NCBI RefSeq assembly: GCF_026805545.1
Contig: NZ_JAPRFR010000002.1
Coordinates: 62,001 to 126,000, forward strand
DNA length: 64,000 bases
Origin: Aerococcus kribbianus
GTDB taxonomy: Bacteria > Bacillota > Bacilli > Lactobacillales > Aerococcaceae
Direction of reading: 5' to 3'
Within the stretch, counting starts at the first letter, position 1; each line of letters opens with the position of its first letter. The notes beneath the pieces are model-generated. The model worked only from the letters and a program-made list of their open reading frames with translations, did not search any database and was not told the origin of the DNA. The position numbers were made by a program, and so were the translations under genes. Positions 17,781-26,846 of the stretch are shown here, one piece after another.

Positions 17781-19127
17781 TTAATTTTCGCCGTTTTGAT
17801 TGACTTGCTCACTAGTTACTGCCGGATCAGACGAGCTAACTTGGTTAGAATTGGCACTGCTTTCACTGCCCTCACTATCATTAGAGTCATTAGCACTACC
17901 ATCATTAGCATTATTTTGACTATCAGAAGGATTGTTTGTGGTCTCTTCTTGGTCACTGTTGCCAGCTAGGTCTCTGCTTTCTTCCCCGACCTCATCTTCT
18001 GTTGATGGATTAGCAGCTTCGTATTCAGCCTTTTCATCGTCTGTAGCAAAAGGATTATTTGCTGGGGTCAATTCTTGATAGAAAACTCCGACTTGCATAT
18101 CTAGCAATCCGGTTTGACCATCTAACTGTTTAGTAATTGAATCATAATATTGCAACTTGCTGGCAAAAGAATTTAACAAACCAAGGACAATATTGCCATC
18201 TCGCATTTTTAAAGCGACAGTTAATTCATTATTCCCCTGATCTTGGGCGTGGATGCTGGCGATTTGCGCTAAAACATCATCAGGTAGAGCCGCCAATTGT
18301 TTACTCATTTCAGCAATTTCTTGATCATCAAAGCCCACAAGCAAGGGACGATCATTAGGCAATTGCGACAATTCATCCTTGATAATCATTTCATTTTCTA
18401 AAAGTGGGTAGTAGAAATCTTCAATTTGCACATAAGCTAATTGACGAAACTCTTCCACGACTAGTTTTACATCATTCCACCCTTCTTGGTGGATAGATAA
18501 GGTCTTAAGACGAGGCATAGTGTCAATCGTATAGTTCTCAATATCACTACGGTTGGCTTTCAGATACCAAGTCGTCATCCTTTGATTTAAACCAGCTGTA
18601 TTAATAATTTCATCTGCTTCTAATACTTCTTGATTCTGTACTTGAATGTCACCTAGGTGGTGCCATGGACTAAGTAAATAAAGAGAAAAAAGCATCAAGA
18701 TAAGAGGCAAGGCTAAAATTCCCCATTGTCGAGCAGATAAAGTAGCTATGCCATTAACAGAATGCCGAGGCTTTTCTGTTTTCGCTTTCTGCCCATTAGG
18801 AGCAGACCGACGAGGAAGAAATTTAGTCAATTTACTGGTGAACTTTTCATCATCACTTGCTCGTGCTGAAAGCCAATCGCTATTCTTATCGTGATCAAAG
18901 TCCGCAGAATGATTCTGCTCGGTTTCATCATCATTAGCAAGCTCGACTGGGTTCGACTGCTTTTTAGCAGCCAAACGTCGCTTCTGACTAGGACGTAAAA
19001 CCTTGCTTGACTGACTAGTCTCCATGCCCTCACCATCAGACTGCTTAGCATTGGGATCGACACGATCAACCCTATCTTGGTTAGCAGTTGATTCTTCTTC
19101 GGATGACTGGTACTTATCCCAATCCAT
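17781..19127 (-). CDS. divIB: Division protein DivIB/FtsQ with long disordered ends
   Basis: DivIB joins FtsL and DivIC in the complex that activates septal wall synthesis. The 448-residue product has a cytoplasmic N-terminal region of about 130 residues, charged and Ser-rich. One membrane helix follows (GILALPLILMLFSLYLL, about 137-153), then an extracellular POTRA domain (DIQVQNQEVLEADEIINTAG) and the beta domain. The last 85 residues are an Asn/Ser/Asp/Glu tail of very low complexity outside the membrane. Typical DivIB is 260-400 residues, so both ends are extended. It is the last gene of the mraZ operon. Confidence 0.93.
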   Translation of the reverse strand: MDWDKYQSSEEESTANQDRVDRVDPNAKQSDGEGMETSQSSKVLRPSQKRRLAAKKQSNPVELANDDETEQNHSADFDHDKNSDWLSARASDDEKFTSKLTKFLPRRSAPNGQKAKTEKPRHSVNGIATLSARQWGILALPLILMLFSLYLLSPWHHLGDIQVQNQEVLEADEIINTAGLNQRMTTWYLKANRSDIENYTIDTMPRLKTLSIHQEGWNDVKLVVEEFRQLAYVQIEDFYYPLLENEMIIKDELSQLPNDRPLLVGFDDQEIAEMSKQLAALPDDVLAQIASIHAQDQGNNELTVALKMRDGNIVLGLLNSFASKLQYYDSITKQLDGQTGLLDMQVGVFYQELTPANNPFATDDEKAEYEAANPSTEDEVGEESRDLAGNSDQEETTNNPSDSQNNANDGSANDSNDSEGSESSANSNQVSSSDPAVTSEQVNQNGEN

Positions 19128-19141
19128 GGCTTCCCTCTTTT

Positions 19142-20236
19142 CTAAATAATGGATTCAATTGCGGCAATTAATAGGTCGGTAGCATTAGGATAACCTACTG
19201 ACTGAGCATTTTGACTCATTATCCGACGCCTATCATCATCGCCCATCAGTTGATCAATAGCTTGTAACAGCCTGTCAGGTGTGAGCTCCGCTTCTAATAG
19301 CATTTCCGCCCCATCGACCTCAACTAAGGAGCGAGCGTTATATTCTTGATGATTTTCAGTGACATTAGGGCTAGGAATTAAAATACTAGGCGTTCCTAGT
19401 GCTGTTAATTCTGTTAGGGTAGTTGCCCCTGAACGACAAACCACCAAATCAATAGTATTAAATAATTCTGGCATATTATCGATATAAGCTTGTACTTTAA
19501 TATTATCCCACTGGTTAAAATCAGCAAATTTCTGAGCAAATTCTTCGTAATACACCGCACCAGATGCTACTAGAACTTGATAATCTCGTTGCTCCAGCTG
19601 TGGAATGATTGCAGCCAAGGCCTCATTAATTTTCAAAGCACCACGACTTCCGCCAAAAATTAAAACGGTTGGTCGCCCATTTTTTAAGCCATATGCCGTC
19701 AAGTCAGCTTTTTCTGAAATATTGGCCACTTCTTGGGCACGAGGATTACCAGTAACCACGATTTTTTCCGGATACTTGGCAAAATCCTTCCGTACACGCT
19801 CAAAGGCAATAGCAATTTTATCGACATAACGACTCAAGAACTTATTAGAAATCCCCGCTACCGAATTTTGTTCATGAATTATAGTAGGAACATTTAAGCG
19901 ACTGGCTGCATATAGAACTGGGGCACAAACATAGCCTCCTGTTCCGACAACAACGTCAGGCTTAAAATCTTTAATTAATTGTTTAGCCCGACGCACGGCG
20001 CTAAGCATTAACCATACTGTTTTGACGTTATCCAATGAAATAGACCGTCTAAGTCCCTGGATGTCCACCGTTTCAAAAGGAATCCCGGTTTTAGGAATCA
20101 ATTCTGCTTCTAAACCTTTTTTGGTGCCAACATAGAGAAATTCAGCATCAGGGTATTTATTTTTCAATTCTTTTTGCAAAGCTAGGGCTGGATAAATATG
20201 ACCTCCTGTTCCCCCGCCTGATAATAGTACACGCAT
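19142..20236 (-). CDS. murG: UDP-GlcNAc transferase MurG
   Basis: GT28 glycosyltransferase that adds GlcNAc to lipid I to make lipid II on the inner membrane face. The product is 364 residues: the acceptor loop GGGTGGHIYPALAL at residues 7-20, the second G-loop GTGGYVCAPVLYAA, and the donor motif VVCRSGATTLTELTALGTPS with the following PSPNVTENHQEYNAR. All family signatures are intact. It sits 12 bases after murD and before divIB, the usual Lactobacillales order. Confidence 0.98.
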   Translation of the reverse strand: MRVLLSGGGTGGHIYPALALQKELKNKYPDAEFLYVGTKKGLEAELIPKTGIPFETVDIQGLRRSISLDNVKTVWLMLSAVRRAKQLIKDFKPDVVVGTGGYVCAPVLYAASRLNVPTIIHEQNSVAGISNKFLSRYVDKIAIAFERVRKDFAKYPEKIVVTGNPRAQEVANISEKADLTAYGLKNGRPTVLIFGGSRGALKINEALAAIIPQLEQRDYQVLVASGAVYYEEFAQKFADFNQWDNIKVQAYIDNMPELFNTIDLVVCRSGATTLTELTALGTPSILIPSPNVTENHQEYNARSLVEVDGAEMLLEAELTPDRLLQAIDQLMGDDDRRRIMSQNAQSVGYPNATDLLIAAIESII

Positions 20237-20248
20237 ATCGCTGCTCCT

Positions 20249-21625
20249 TTATTTGTGTATTAACTCCTGTACTGCTTGGATAAAACAATCGCCACGTTCT
20301 TCAAAACTATTGTATTGGTCCCAGGAGGCATTAGCTGGTGACAAAAGAATTGTATCGCCTTCTTGAGAATGAGCATAGGCTAAGTCCACAATATGAGTCA
20401 TTTCTTCTGCTTGTCCAAAAACAGGAATAGCTAATTTCTCTGCTAAGTCAATTAATTTTTCCTTGGATTCACCAAATACAATCATCCCTTTAACATGTTT
20501 GAGATAAGGGGCCAAGGCCTCAACACTGTTACCACGGTCAAGACCACCAGCTAACCAAATCACTGGACTAGTAAAACTCTTAAGCGCAGTGATAGTAGCT
20601 TCATTGTTGGTTGCCTTAGAGTCATTAAAGAATGCCCGTCCTTGATAGTCCTGTACAAATTGCAGACGATGACTAACACCATAGAAATTTGCTAAAGCCT
20701 TTTGAATACTAGCATTATCGACAGCATATAACTTAGCAATAGCCACAGCAACTAAGGCATTAGCCACATTATGATTGCCTGGCAAAGGAAAAAGTTCACG
20801 ATCAGCCACTTTCTCATCTTGCCACATCAAGGCTTTTTCTTGGCGATTATACCAAGCTCCTTGGTCGAGTTTTTGCTCTAGGGAAAACGGAATAATTGCC
20901 GCCTTCGTATGGTAAGATTCTCCTGACCATTGCTCTTGATCTGCATTTAAAATCAAGTAATCCTCTGCTTCTTGGTTAGCTGTAATCCGCCATTTGGCTG
21001 CCTTATAAGCCGCCAAAGACCCATGATAGTCTAAATGGGAAGGATAGATATTAGTAATTGCAGCAATATGGGGGCGGAAATCTTGACTCCCTTGTAATTG
21101 GAAACTAGATAACTCCAATACTATGCGATCGTTAGTTTCAGCAGTCATCGCCACATCTAAACTGGGCACACCAATATTTCCGGCTAGATAAACATTTCCC
21201 TTATCTTGCTTGGCTTGACTCAAAATATTATAAGTGAGTTGACTAGTTGTCGTCTTTCCATTTGAACCCGTAATTCCGATAATCTCTCCAGCAGTTAAAC
21301 GATAAGCACATTCGATATCAGTAATAACACTCAACCCTTTAGCCATGGCGGCCTGTATTAAGGGATTAGAATAAGGAATTCCTGGGTTCTTAACTATTAA
21401 GACAAAATCTTCCTCTAACAAGGACACAGGATGACCACCCGAGACAACCCGAATATTCTCTTCTATTAAGGATTGGGCTTGCGGATTTTCTTCAAGCGGT
21501 GCTTGGTCATTCACAGTCACTAAGGCCCCTAATTGGGTGAGATGTCTGGCAACACTCATCCCCGTCTTAGCCAACCCTAGGACTAGGACCTTTTTATTTT
21601 TAATGTCATCGGCAAATTTCATCAT
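20249..21625 (-). CDS. murD: UDP-MurNAc-L-Ala:D-Glu ligase MurD
   Basis: ATP-dependent ligase that adds D-glutamate to UDP-MurNAc-L-alanine in the cytoplasm. The product is 458 residues with an N-terminal Rossmann domain (VLVLGLAKTGMSVARHL), the ATP loop GITGSNGKTTTSQL, the Mur ligase motifs ITNIYPSHLDYHG and PLPGNHNVANALVAVA, and the C-terminal NDSKATNNEAT and WLAGGLDRG. Two ATGs adjoin at the start (21625 and 21622), both within reach of AAGGGGTTG. It is followed by murG after 12 bases. Confidence 0.98.
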   Translation of the reverse strand: MMKFADDIKNKKVLVLGLAKTGMSVARHLTQLGALVTVNDQAPLEENPQAQSLIEENIRVVSGGHPVSLLEEDFVLIVKNPGIPYSNPLIQAAMAKGLSVITDIECAYRLTAGEIIGITGSNGKTTTSQLTYNILSQAKQDKGNVYLAGNIGVPSLDVAMTAETNDRIVLELSSFQLQGSQDFRPHIAAITNIYPSHLDYHGSLAAYKAAKWRITANQEAEDYLILNADQEQWSGESYHTKAAIIPFSLEQKLDQGAWYNRQEKALMWQDEKVADRELFPLPGNHNVANALVAVAIAKLYAVDNASIQKALANFYGVSHRLQFVQDYQGRAFFNDSKATNNEATITALKSFTSPVIWLAGGLDRGNSVEALAPYLKHVKGMIVFGESKEKLIDLAEKLAIPVFGQAEEMTHIVDLAYAHSQEGDTILLSPANASWDQYNSFEERGDCFIQAVQELIHK

Positions 21626-21637
21626 AATTACAACCCC

Positions 21638-22585
21638 TTAAAATACTAGTAACGCCAACAATGATGCTAATAATTGTACGGTCCAGAAAACAATGTCAAC
21701 TTTCCATTCTGACCATCCCTTCATTTCAAAATGATGATGAATTGGGCTCATCAAGAAGACACGCCGCTTGGTTAATTTATAGGACGTCACCTGAATCATC
21801 ACTGACAGGGTCTCAATAATATAAATCAAACCAACTAATAAAAGGGACCATGGATTATTGAGCAAGACGGAAATCACTGCCAAGACAGCGCCTAGAGCTA
21901 GTGATCCAGCATCCCCCATAAAAATTTTAGCGGGTTTGACATTAAAAGCAATAAAGCCGATTAAACCACCCACAATAGCCAAACAAGCGATTGTAATAGC
22001 GACCTGCCCTTCTCGCCAAGCCAAAACAGCAAAAGTCAGAAAACTAATAATTCCACAGCCTGAAGAAAGACCATCTAAGCCATCAGTTAGGTTAAAGGCA
22101 TTTGAAAAACCAGTCATCCAAATCAAGAGAAATACCAGTAAAATCAAAGGTTGTTGCAACTCTCCTATAAAAGGTAAGGGCAAATGTACTTGCAAATCAA
22201 AAACATTGAATAAAACCAGCATCAAGGCAGATCCTAGTAGTTGCAATAAAAATTTTTGTTTAGACGATAAGCCTTCATTTTGTTGTTTAAAAATTTTCAA
22301 GAAATCATCTAAATAGCCAATCCCAGCAAAGAAAACCAAGGCTAGCATGATAACCCACAAATATGCCAAAGATTTTTGGTTAAATAACATGGTTAATAGT
22401 AAGGACAGACAGATTGCGAAGATAAAGACCACGCCCCCCATGGTTGGGGTACCAGACTTGGCTTGGTGCCAAGCGGGCCCTTCCTCTCTAGTTACCTGTC
22501 CAAATTGCTTTTGCCGCATAAAGCGAATAAAAAACGGCATAATTAGTAGTGTTAATAGTAAGGAAATAATAAAAGCTAATAACAT
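21638..22585 (-). CDS. mraY: Phospho-MurNAc-pentapeptide translocase MraY
   Basis: Integral membrane enzyme that transfers phospho-MurNAc-pentapeptide to undecaprenyl phosphate, making lipid I. The product has 315 residues and about ten membrane helices. Active-site motifs are GYLDDFLKIF, NAFNLTDGLDGL, KIFMGDAGSLALGA and the histidine-rich MSPIHHHFEMKGW. A MraY family start is apparent (LLAFIISLLLTLL). It lies 15 bases after the PBP gene and 12 before murD. Confidence 0.98.
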   Translation of the reverse strand: MLLAFIISLLLTLLIMPFFIRFMRQKQFGQVTREEGPAWHQAKSGTPTMGGVVFIFAICLSLLLTMLFNQKSLAYLWVIMLALVFFAGIGYLDDFLKIFKQQNEGLSSKQKFLLQLLGSALMLVLFNVFDLQVHLPLPFIGELQQPLILLVFLLIWMTGFSNAFNLTDGLDGLSSGCGIISFLTFAVLAWREGQVAITIACLAIVGGLIGFIAFNVKPAKIFMGDAGSLALGAVLAVISVLLNNPWSLLLVGLIYIIETLSVMIQVTSYKLTKRRVFLMSPIHHHFEMKGWSEWKVDIVFWTVQLLASLLALLVF

Positions 22586-22600
22586 AATTCACTCCCAAAA

Positions 22601-24742
22601 TTAAGATTCTTGTAATTGCACTACAACTTCGTCACCAGTCTCGAGTGAACTGCCAGCAGACACACTTTGCGCCACAACTAAGCCATCACCCTCAGTGACT
22701 AAGTTAATTCCTAGCATATCAGCCAGGGATTTGGCGGTCGTTAAATCTAAACCAGTGAAATCAGGGACACTCTGTTGACCATCTGTCAATAAATAGACCG
22801 GTGCGCCCAAAGAATATTCGCTGCCAGGCTTCGGTACCTGGTCAATAATTTGATTTCCATCGCCTAAGACTTGGCCGCCAATAAAGCCTTGCTCAGACAG
22901 TAACTGTTGGGCTGAATTTTTATTTTGTCCGGTTAAATCAGGCACCTGTCCAGTTTCATAGCCAGATTGGGTTGCTAATTCGCCATAGTCTAAAGCCCGA
23001 GTCATTAACGGAATAAAAATATCCGCTAACATTGCTTGGCTACCATCTGAAGTATTTGACTGTGGCCGCTCAATAGTCAAATAGAGAATATATTGTGGGT
23101 CATCCACTGGAGCAAAACCAACCACTGAGAACAAGTAGTCAAATGAGCCTTGCATGTACTGACCGGCATCCGGATCATAAATTTCTGCAGTACCCGTTTT
23201 CACCGCAATATCGCGACCATCTATCTGATAGCCTCCAGTAGTTGAATTAGGAATTTCCATGGCTTGTGAGAGATACTCTAAGGTTTTATGCGCAGTTTCT
23301 GCAGAAATGGGCTGGCCTTTTTCTTCCGCTGCTTGGCTTACCAAATTACCTGATTCATCTTCATAACGATCAATGCTTTGTAGCGCCATCATCTTACCAT
23401 CATTAGCTATGGCAGTAAATGCCTGCATCATTTGCCAAGGTGACACATAAATCCCTTGACCAAAAGAAGTTGACGCCTTCTCAAATTCGTATGAATAATT
23501 CATTGAACCAGTGACTTCGTTAGCGAAACCAGAATTGGGTTTTTGTAGGAGTCCAAATTCATACATATATTGCTCCCATTTATCATAACCAATCTTGCCC
23601 ACCAATTCCACCATTAATACGTTAGAGGAATGGGCTAGTCCTTCCAGTTCAGAAATAACACCCCAACCGACTTTATTGTAATCACGAATGGTTTGATTAC
23701 CAATAGAAATTGCTCCTGATTGGTAAGTAGCATTAGGATTAAAAACACCCTCTTCAATAGCGGCTGCTAGGGTTAATACTTTAATAGTTGAACCCGGTTC
23801 AAAAGCTCGCTCTACTAGAAGGTTTTGCCACATGTCATCCAAGCCTTCCTTGCTTTGAGCATTGAAGGTTGGTCGTTGACTGGCGGCAACAATTTTTCCA
23901 GTATTAGGTTCCACTAACATAGCTGTCATGGTTTCAGGTTGGTAACGGTCATAAGCATTGGTGAGTAAACTTTCCAAATACGTTTGTAAACGAGAATCTA
24001 AACTAGTATATAAGTCTTGACCGTCCACTGGTGCTTCAATGACTTGGTTGCCATCTACAGTGTAATCGTCATGGTTGGTGGTCACTGATTGTTTTCCATT
24101 TTTACCTTTGAGTGTATCATCCTTGGCTAATTCTAGACCTAATTGCCCAGCCAAACGACTTTCATCATTGTCTTGGGCATTCTTGAAACTCGCATAACCA
24201 ATTAAATGAGAAGCAAAGACTCCATTGGGATAGAGCCGAGTTGGTGTTTCATTGAAGGTAATTCCTTGCAAGTTCTCAGCTTCAATTTCCTTCATTTTTG
24301 CATAAGACAAGTTTTGACCGGCAGAACCAAATTCCACTTGGCTAACGTCAGGCGTTTGTAGGATTTCTAATATTTCTTCTTTGGAAAGATTGATGTGTTG
24401 ACTGAGAACTTCTGCTGTTTTTTCCTTGTCTTCAACATGGTTAGCCGGGCCATCAGGATCTGTCCATTGATCCGTTAAAACAGCTAGCAATGAATAAGAA
24501 GTAGCATCCATAGCAATAGGATTACCACCGATATCATAGATGGTTCCCCGTTTTGCTTGCAGGGTGCTACTTCTCTCATGTAAAGCTAGGGCATTTTCTC
24601 TAAGATCTTGATGGTTTACCTGTCCAAATATCATTAATTGCCCTAATCTTAAGGCAAAGACAAGAAAAACAGCCAAAAGAACCCCCAACATGAGTTTAAG
24701 AAATTGGTTACGGTTTTTTTGGCTCTTATGTTTTGTTTTCAT
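22601..24742 (-). CDS. pbpX: Division-specific PBP (PBP2X type) with PASTA domains
   Basis: Class B penicillin-binding protein that crosslinks septal peptidoglycan with FtsW. The product is 713 residues: one membrane anchor (about 17-38), a dimerisation domain, and the transpeptidase with SxxK (EPGSTIKVLTLAAA), SxN (SSNVLMVEL) and KTG (AVKTGTAEIYDP). Two C-terminal PASTA repeats follow (VPDLTGQNKNSAQQLL and VPDFTGLDLTTAKSLA). Its ATG overlaps the ftsL stop by four bases (ATGA), so translation is coupled. The domain order equals pneumococcal PBP2x, hence the symbol. Confidence 0.95.
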   Translation of the reverse strand: MKTKHKSQKNRNQFLKLMLGVLLAVFLVFALRLGQLMIFGQVNHQDLRENALALHERSSTLQAKRGTIYDIGGNPIAMDATSYSLLAVLTDQWTDPDGPANHVEDKEKTAEVLSQHINLSKEEILEILQTPDVSQVEFGSAGQNLSYAKMKEIEAENLQGITFNETPTRLYPNGVFASHLIGYASFKNAQDNDESRLAGQLGLELAKDDTLKGKNGKQSVTTNHDDYTVDGNQVIEAPVDGQDLYTSLDSRLQTYLESLLTNAYDRYQPETMTAMLVEPNTGKIVAASQRPTFNAQSKEGLDDMWQNLLVERAFEPGSTIKVLTLAAAIEEGVFNPNATYQSGAISIGNQTIRDYNKVGWGVISELEGLAHSSNVLMVELVGKIGYDKWEQYMYEFGLLQKPNSGFANEVTGSMNYSYEFEKASTSFGQGIYVSPWQMMQAFTAIANDGKMMALQSIDRYEDESGNLVSQAAEEKGQPISAETAHKTLEYLSQAMEIPNSTTGGYQIDGRDIAVKTGTAEIYDPDAGQYMQGSFDYLFSVVGFAPVDDPQYILYLTIERPQSNTSDGSQAMLADIFIPLMTRALDYGELATQSGYETGQVPDLTGQNKNSAQQLLSEQGFIGGQVLGDGNQIIDQVPKPGSEYSLGAPVYLLTDGQQSVPDFTGLDLTTAKSLADMLGINLVTEGDGLVVAQSVSAGSSLETGDEVVVQLQES

Positions 24743-25170
24743 TTATCAACGTTCCTTATCGCATCTTCATTCATTTCTAATCCGCGGTCTTTAGCAATGT
24801 CAGTTACCCGGTCATAACGAGAGAGTTCTTGAACTTCTTGACCTAAATTTCCTTTTTCTACATTGACTTGTTCAATTTCATATTCAATATCTTGCAATTG
24901 CTTAGAAGATTCTACTACTTGATTACGGGAAGTAATTAAGAAAGCAAGTGCTAGCATAAAAAAGGCAAAGGCACAAAAAATTGCAAAGGCATCTTTCCCA
25001 GTAAAAAAGGTCGTGGTTTCAACTGATTCGCCAGCTTTGGGAACAGGGTTCACTAAACTTGAATCTGATAAGTTATTATTGCGACGGCGCTCGGGATTAG
25101 GGACAGCCTTTTGAGCAGGCATTGCATAATATGCAACTTGTTTTTCTTTTTGCAAGATAAATATAGCCAT
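24739..25170 (-). CDS. ftsL: Division protein FtsL
   Basis: Small bitopic protein that binds DivIB and DivIC and helps activate septal transglycosylation. The product is 143 residues: a charged cytoplasmic part with ERRRNNNL, one membrane helix (AFAIFCAFAFFMLALAFLIT, about 60-79) and an extracellular leucine-zipper-like coiled coil (QLQDIEYEIEQVNVEKGNLG) ending RYDRVTDIAKDRGLEM. Sequence conservation in the family is low, so the call rests on architecture and on the position between rsmH and the PBP gene. Confidence 0.93.
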   Translation of the reverse strand: MAIFILQKEKQVAYYAMPAQKAVPNPERRRNNNLSDSSLVNPVPKAGESVETTTFFTGKDAFAIFCAFAFFMLALAFLITSRNQVVESSKQLQDIEYEIEQVNVEKGNLGQEVQELSRYDRVTDIAKDRGLEMNEDAIRNVDK

Positions 25171-25185
25171 GACTCTATGTCCTTT

Positions 25186-26145
25186 CTATTGACTGTTGTT
25201 ATTACGCTCAATAATACGTAATTTGGCACTTTGAGCTCGAGGGTTAAGGGCTAATTCTTCTTCTGAGGCTTGAATTGGTTTTCTAGTAATTAACTGATAA
25301 TCAGCCTGCAAATCAGCATCAGGAATCGGAAGTTTTTTGGGTAATTCTTTAGGTGTGGAAACAGCTTTAAACATTTGTTTTAAAATACGGTCCTCTAAAG
25401 ATTGGAATGAGATTGCAGAAATACGTCCACCCTCATTCAAGAGTGCTAAGGCTTGGTCTAATGACTCTTCAATAGCCGTTAACTCATCATTAACTGCAAT
25501 TCGAATCGCTTGGAAGACCCGTTTGGCAGGATGACCGCCCTTTCGACGTGCCGGAGCAGGAATTGCTTCTTTGATAATAGCCACCAACTCTGCAGTTCGC
25601 GTAATACGATGATCTGCCCGCCGTTTTTCAATTTTCCTAGCAATCTGTTTTGAAAATTTCTCTTCGCCATAACGGAAGAAAATACGGACTAAGTCCTCAT
25701 AAGACCACTCATTGACCACAATCTCTGCAGTTAAATCTTGACTTTGATCCATCCGCATATCTAATGGCGCATCTTGGTGGTAAGAAAACCCACGACTGGT
25801 TTCGTCAACTTGAGGAGAGGAAATTCCTAAATCATAAAGAAAACCATCCACAGAATGCACATGGTGTTTGGCTAACTCTTCCTCTAAGGAGCGAAAATTG
25901 TTATGAATTAAAGTTACTCGACCTTCAACAATCTCATCAGCAAGATAAGACTCGGCATGGTTAATAGCCTTCTGATCTTGATCAAAAGCATAGAGATGAC
26001 CTTCTTTGGAAAGCTGCTTAAGGATTTCCTTACTATGGCCAGCTCCACCTAGGGTACAGTCAACATAGATTCCATCTGTTTTGATATTAAGGCCATCCAC
26101 TGATTCCTGTAAGAGCACAGAAATATGTTGAAATTCCTTCGTCAT
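25186..26145 (-). CDS. rsmH: 16S rRNA m4C1402 methyltransferase RsmH (MraW)
   Basis: SAM-dependent methyltransferase that modifies the N4 of C1402 in the ribosomal P site. The product is 319 residues with the start [15 protein letters not shown], the SAM motif [30 protein letters not shown] and the family signature [14 protein letters not shown]. It is the second gene of the mraZ operon, 23 bases after mraZ and 15 before ftsL. The location in the division cluster is almost universal in bacteria. Confidence 0.98.
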   Translation of the reverse strand: MTKEFQHISVLLQESVDGLNIKTDGIYVDCTLGGAGHSKEILKQLSKEGHLYAFDQDQKAINHAESYLADEIVEGRVTLIHNNFRSLEEELAKHHVHSVDGFLYDLGISSPQVDETSRGFSYHQDAPLDMRMDQSQDLTAEIVVNEWSYEDLVRIFFRYGEEKFSKQIARKIEKRRADHRITRTAELVAIIKEAIPAPARRKGGHPAKRVFQAIRIAVNDELTAIEESLDQALALLNEGGRISAISFQSLEDRILKQMFKAVSTPKELPKKLPIPDADLQADYQLITRKPIQASEEELALNPRAQSAKLRIIERNNNSQ

Positions 26146-26168
26146 TCTAAGCCTCCTCTAACAATTTT

Positions 26169-26600
26169 CTAGAAACCAAAGTCCAACATGTCTTCGGCAA
26201 TATCTTCAAAACTTGCTTCCACATTATCAGCAAATGTTTCCCATTTTTCTTGGCTCCAAATTTCGATGCGATCAGAAACGCCAACTATCTGACATGATTT
26301 TTGCAAATCAGCATAATCAACTAAGGTTTTAGGAATATTAATTCGCCCTTGCTTATCGAATTCCACTTCAGAAGCCGCTGAATAAAAGAAGCGTGTAAAA
26401 GCTCGAGCTTCCTTCTTAGCTAAGGGTAATTTTTTTAATTTTTCTTGGATAATAGTCCAATTATTCAAAGGATAGCCAAAAACACAGCCATCAAGCCCAC
26501 GAGTAATCACAAAATGTTCCCCAAGATCTTCTCGTAGTTTAGCTGGAATGATGAGACGCCCTTTAGCGTCAATGTTATGTTTAAATTCACCGATTAACAT
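26169..26600 (-). CDS. mraZ: Transcriptional regulator MraZ
   Basis: MraZ is an AbrB-fold DNA-binding protein that controls the dcw operon it heads. The 143-residue product contains two SpoVT/AbrB-like halves: [20 protein letters not shown] near the start and a second, [19 protein letters not shown], around residue 82. The frame is open to 26609, but ATG 26600 follows CAGGTGATGATT and gives the family start MLIGEF. Three 10-base direct repeats upstream look like its own operator. Confidence 0.97.
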   Translation of the reverse strand: MLIGEFKHNIDAKGRLIIPAKLREDLGEHFVITRGLDGCVFGYPLNNWTIIQEKLKKLPLAKKEARAFTRFFYSAASEVEFDKQGRINIPKTLVDYADLQKSCQIVGVSDRIEIWSQEKWETFADNVEASFEDIAEDMLDFGF

Positions 26601-26636
26601 AATCATCACCTGAGCTTCCTTTTACTGTCCTTAGTC

Positions 26637-26662
26637 TACCACATCTCCCCACTTTTCACCAC
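26637..26662 (-). promoter_or_regulatory. MraZ operator: three GTGG repeats with 10-base period
   Basis: On the minus strand GTGGTG (26657-26662), GTGGGG (26647-26652) and GTGGTA (26637-26642) occur exactly ten bases apart, 37-62 bases before the mraZ ATG. MraZ boxes in other bacteria are short G-rich direct repeats with the same helical spacing. A degenerate fourth unit (AGGGGG) lies at 26667-26672. Confidence 0.75.
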
Positions 26663-26846
26663 AAATCCCCCTAATTTTTATAAAAAAGTCTCCAAGTCAC
26701 CTAAATATCTTTTGGGGTTAATTTCTTAACAAAAATTAAAGAAAATATTGATTAATAAATCATTGATCAGTCCTATAATTGGATAATTAGAGATAAATAT
26801 TGTATGCTTAATAAAATATTTACACTACTAGTAAAGGAGACTCTTT

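Noticed and set aside
21858-22316. A 152-codon plus-strand frame inside mraY
   Set aside because: It lies fully antisense to the intact mraY gene; its length comes from codon bias on the other strand.
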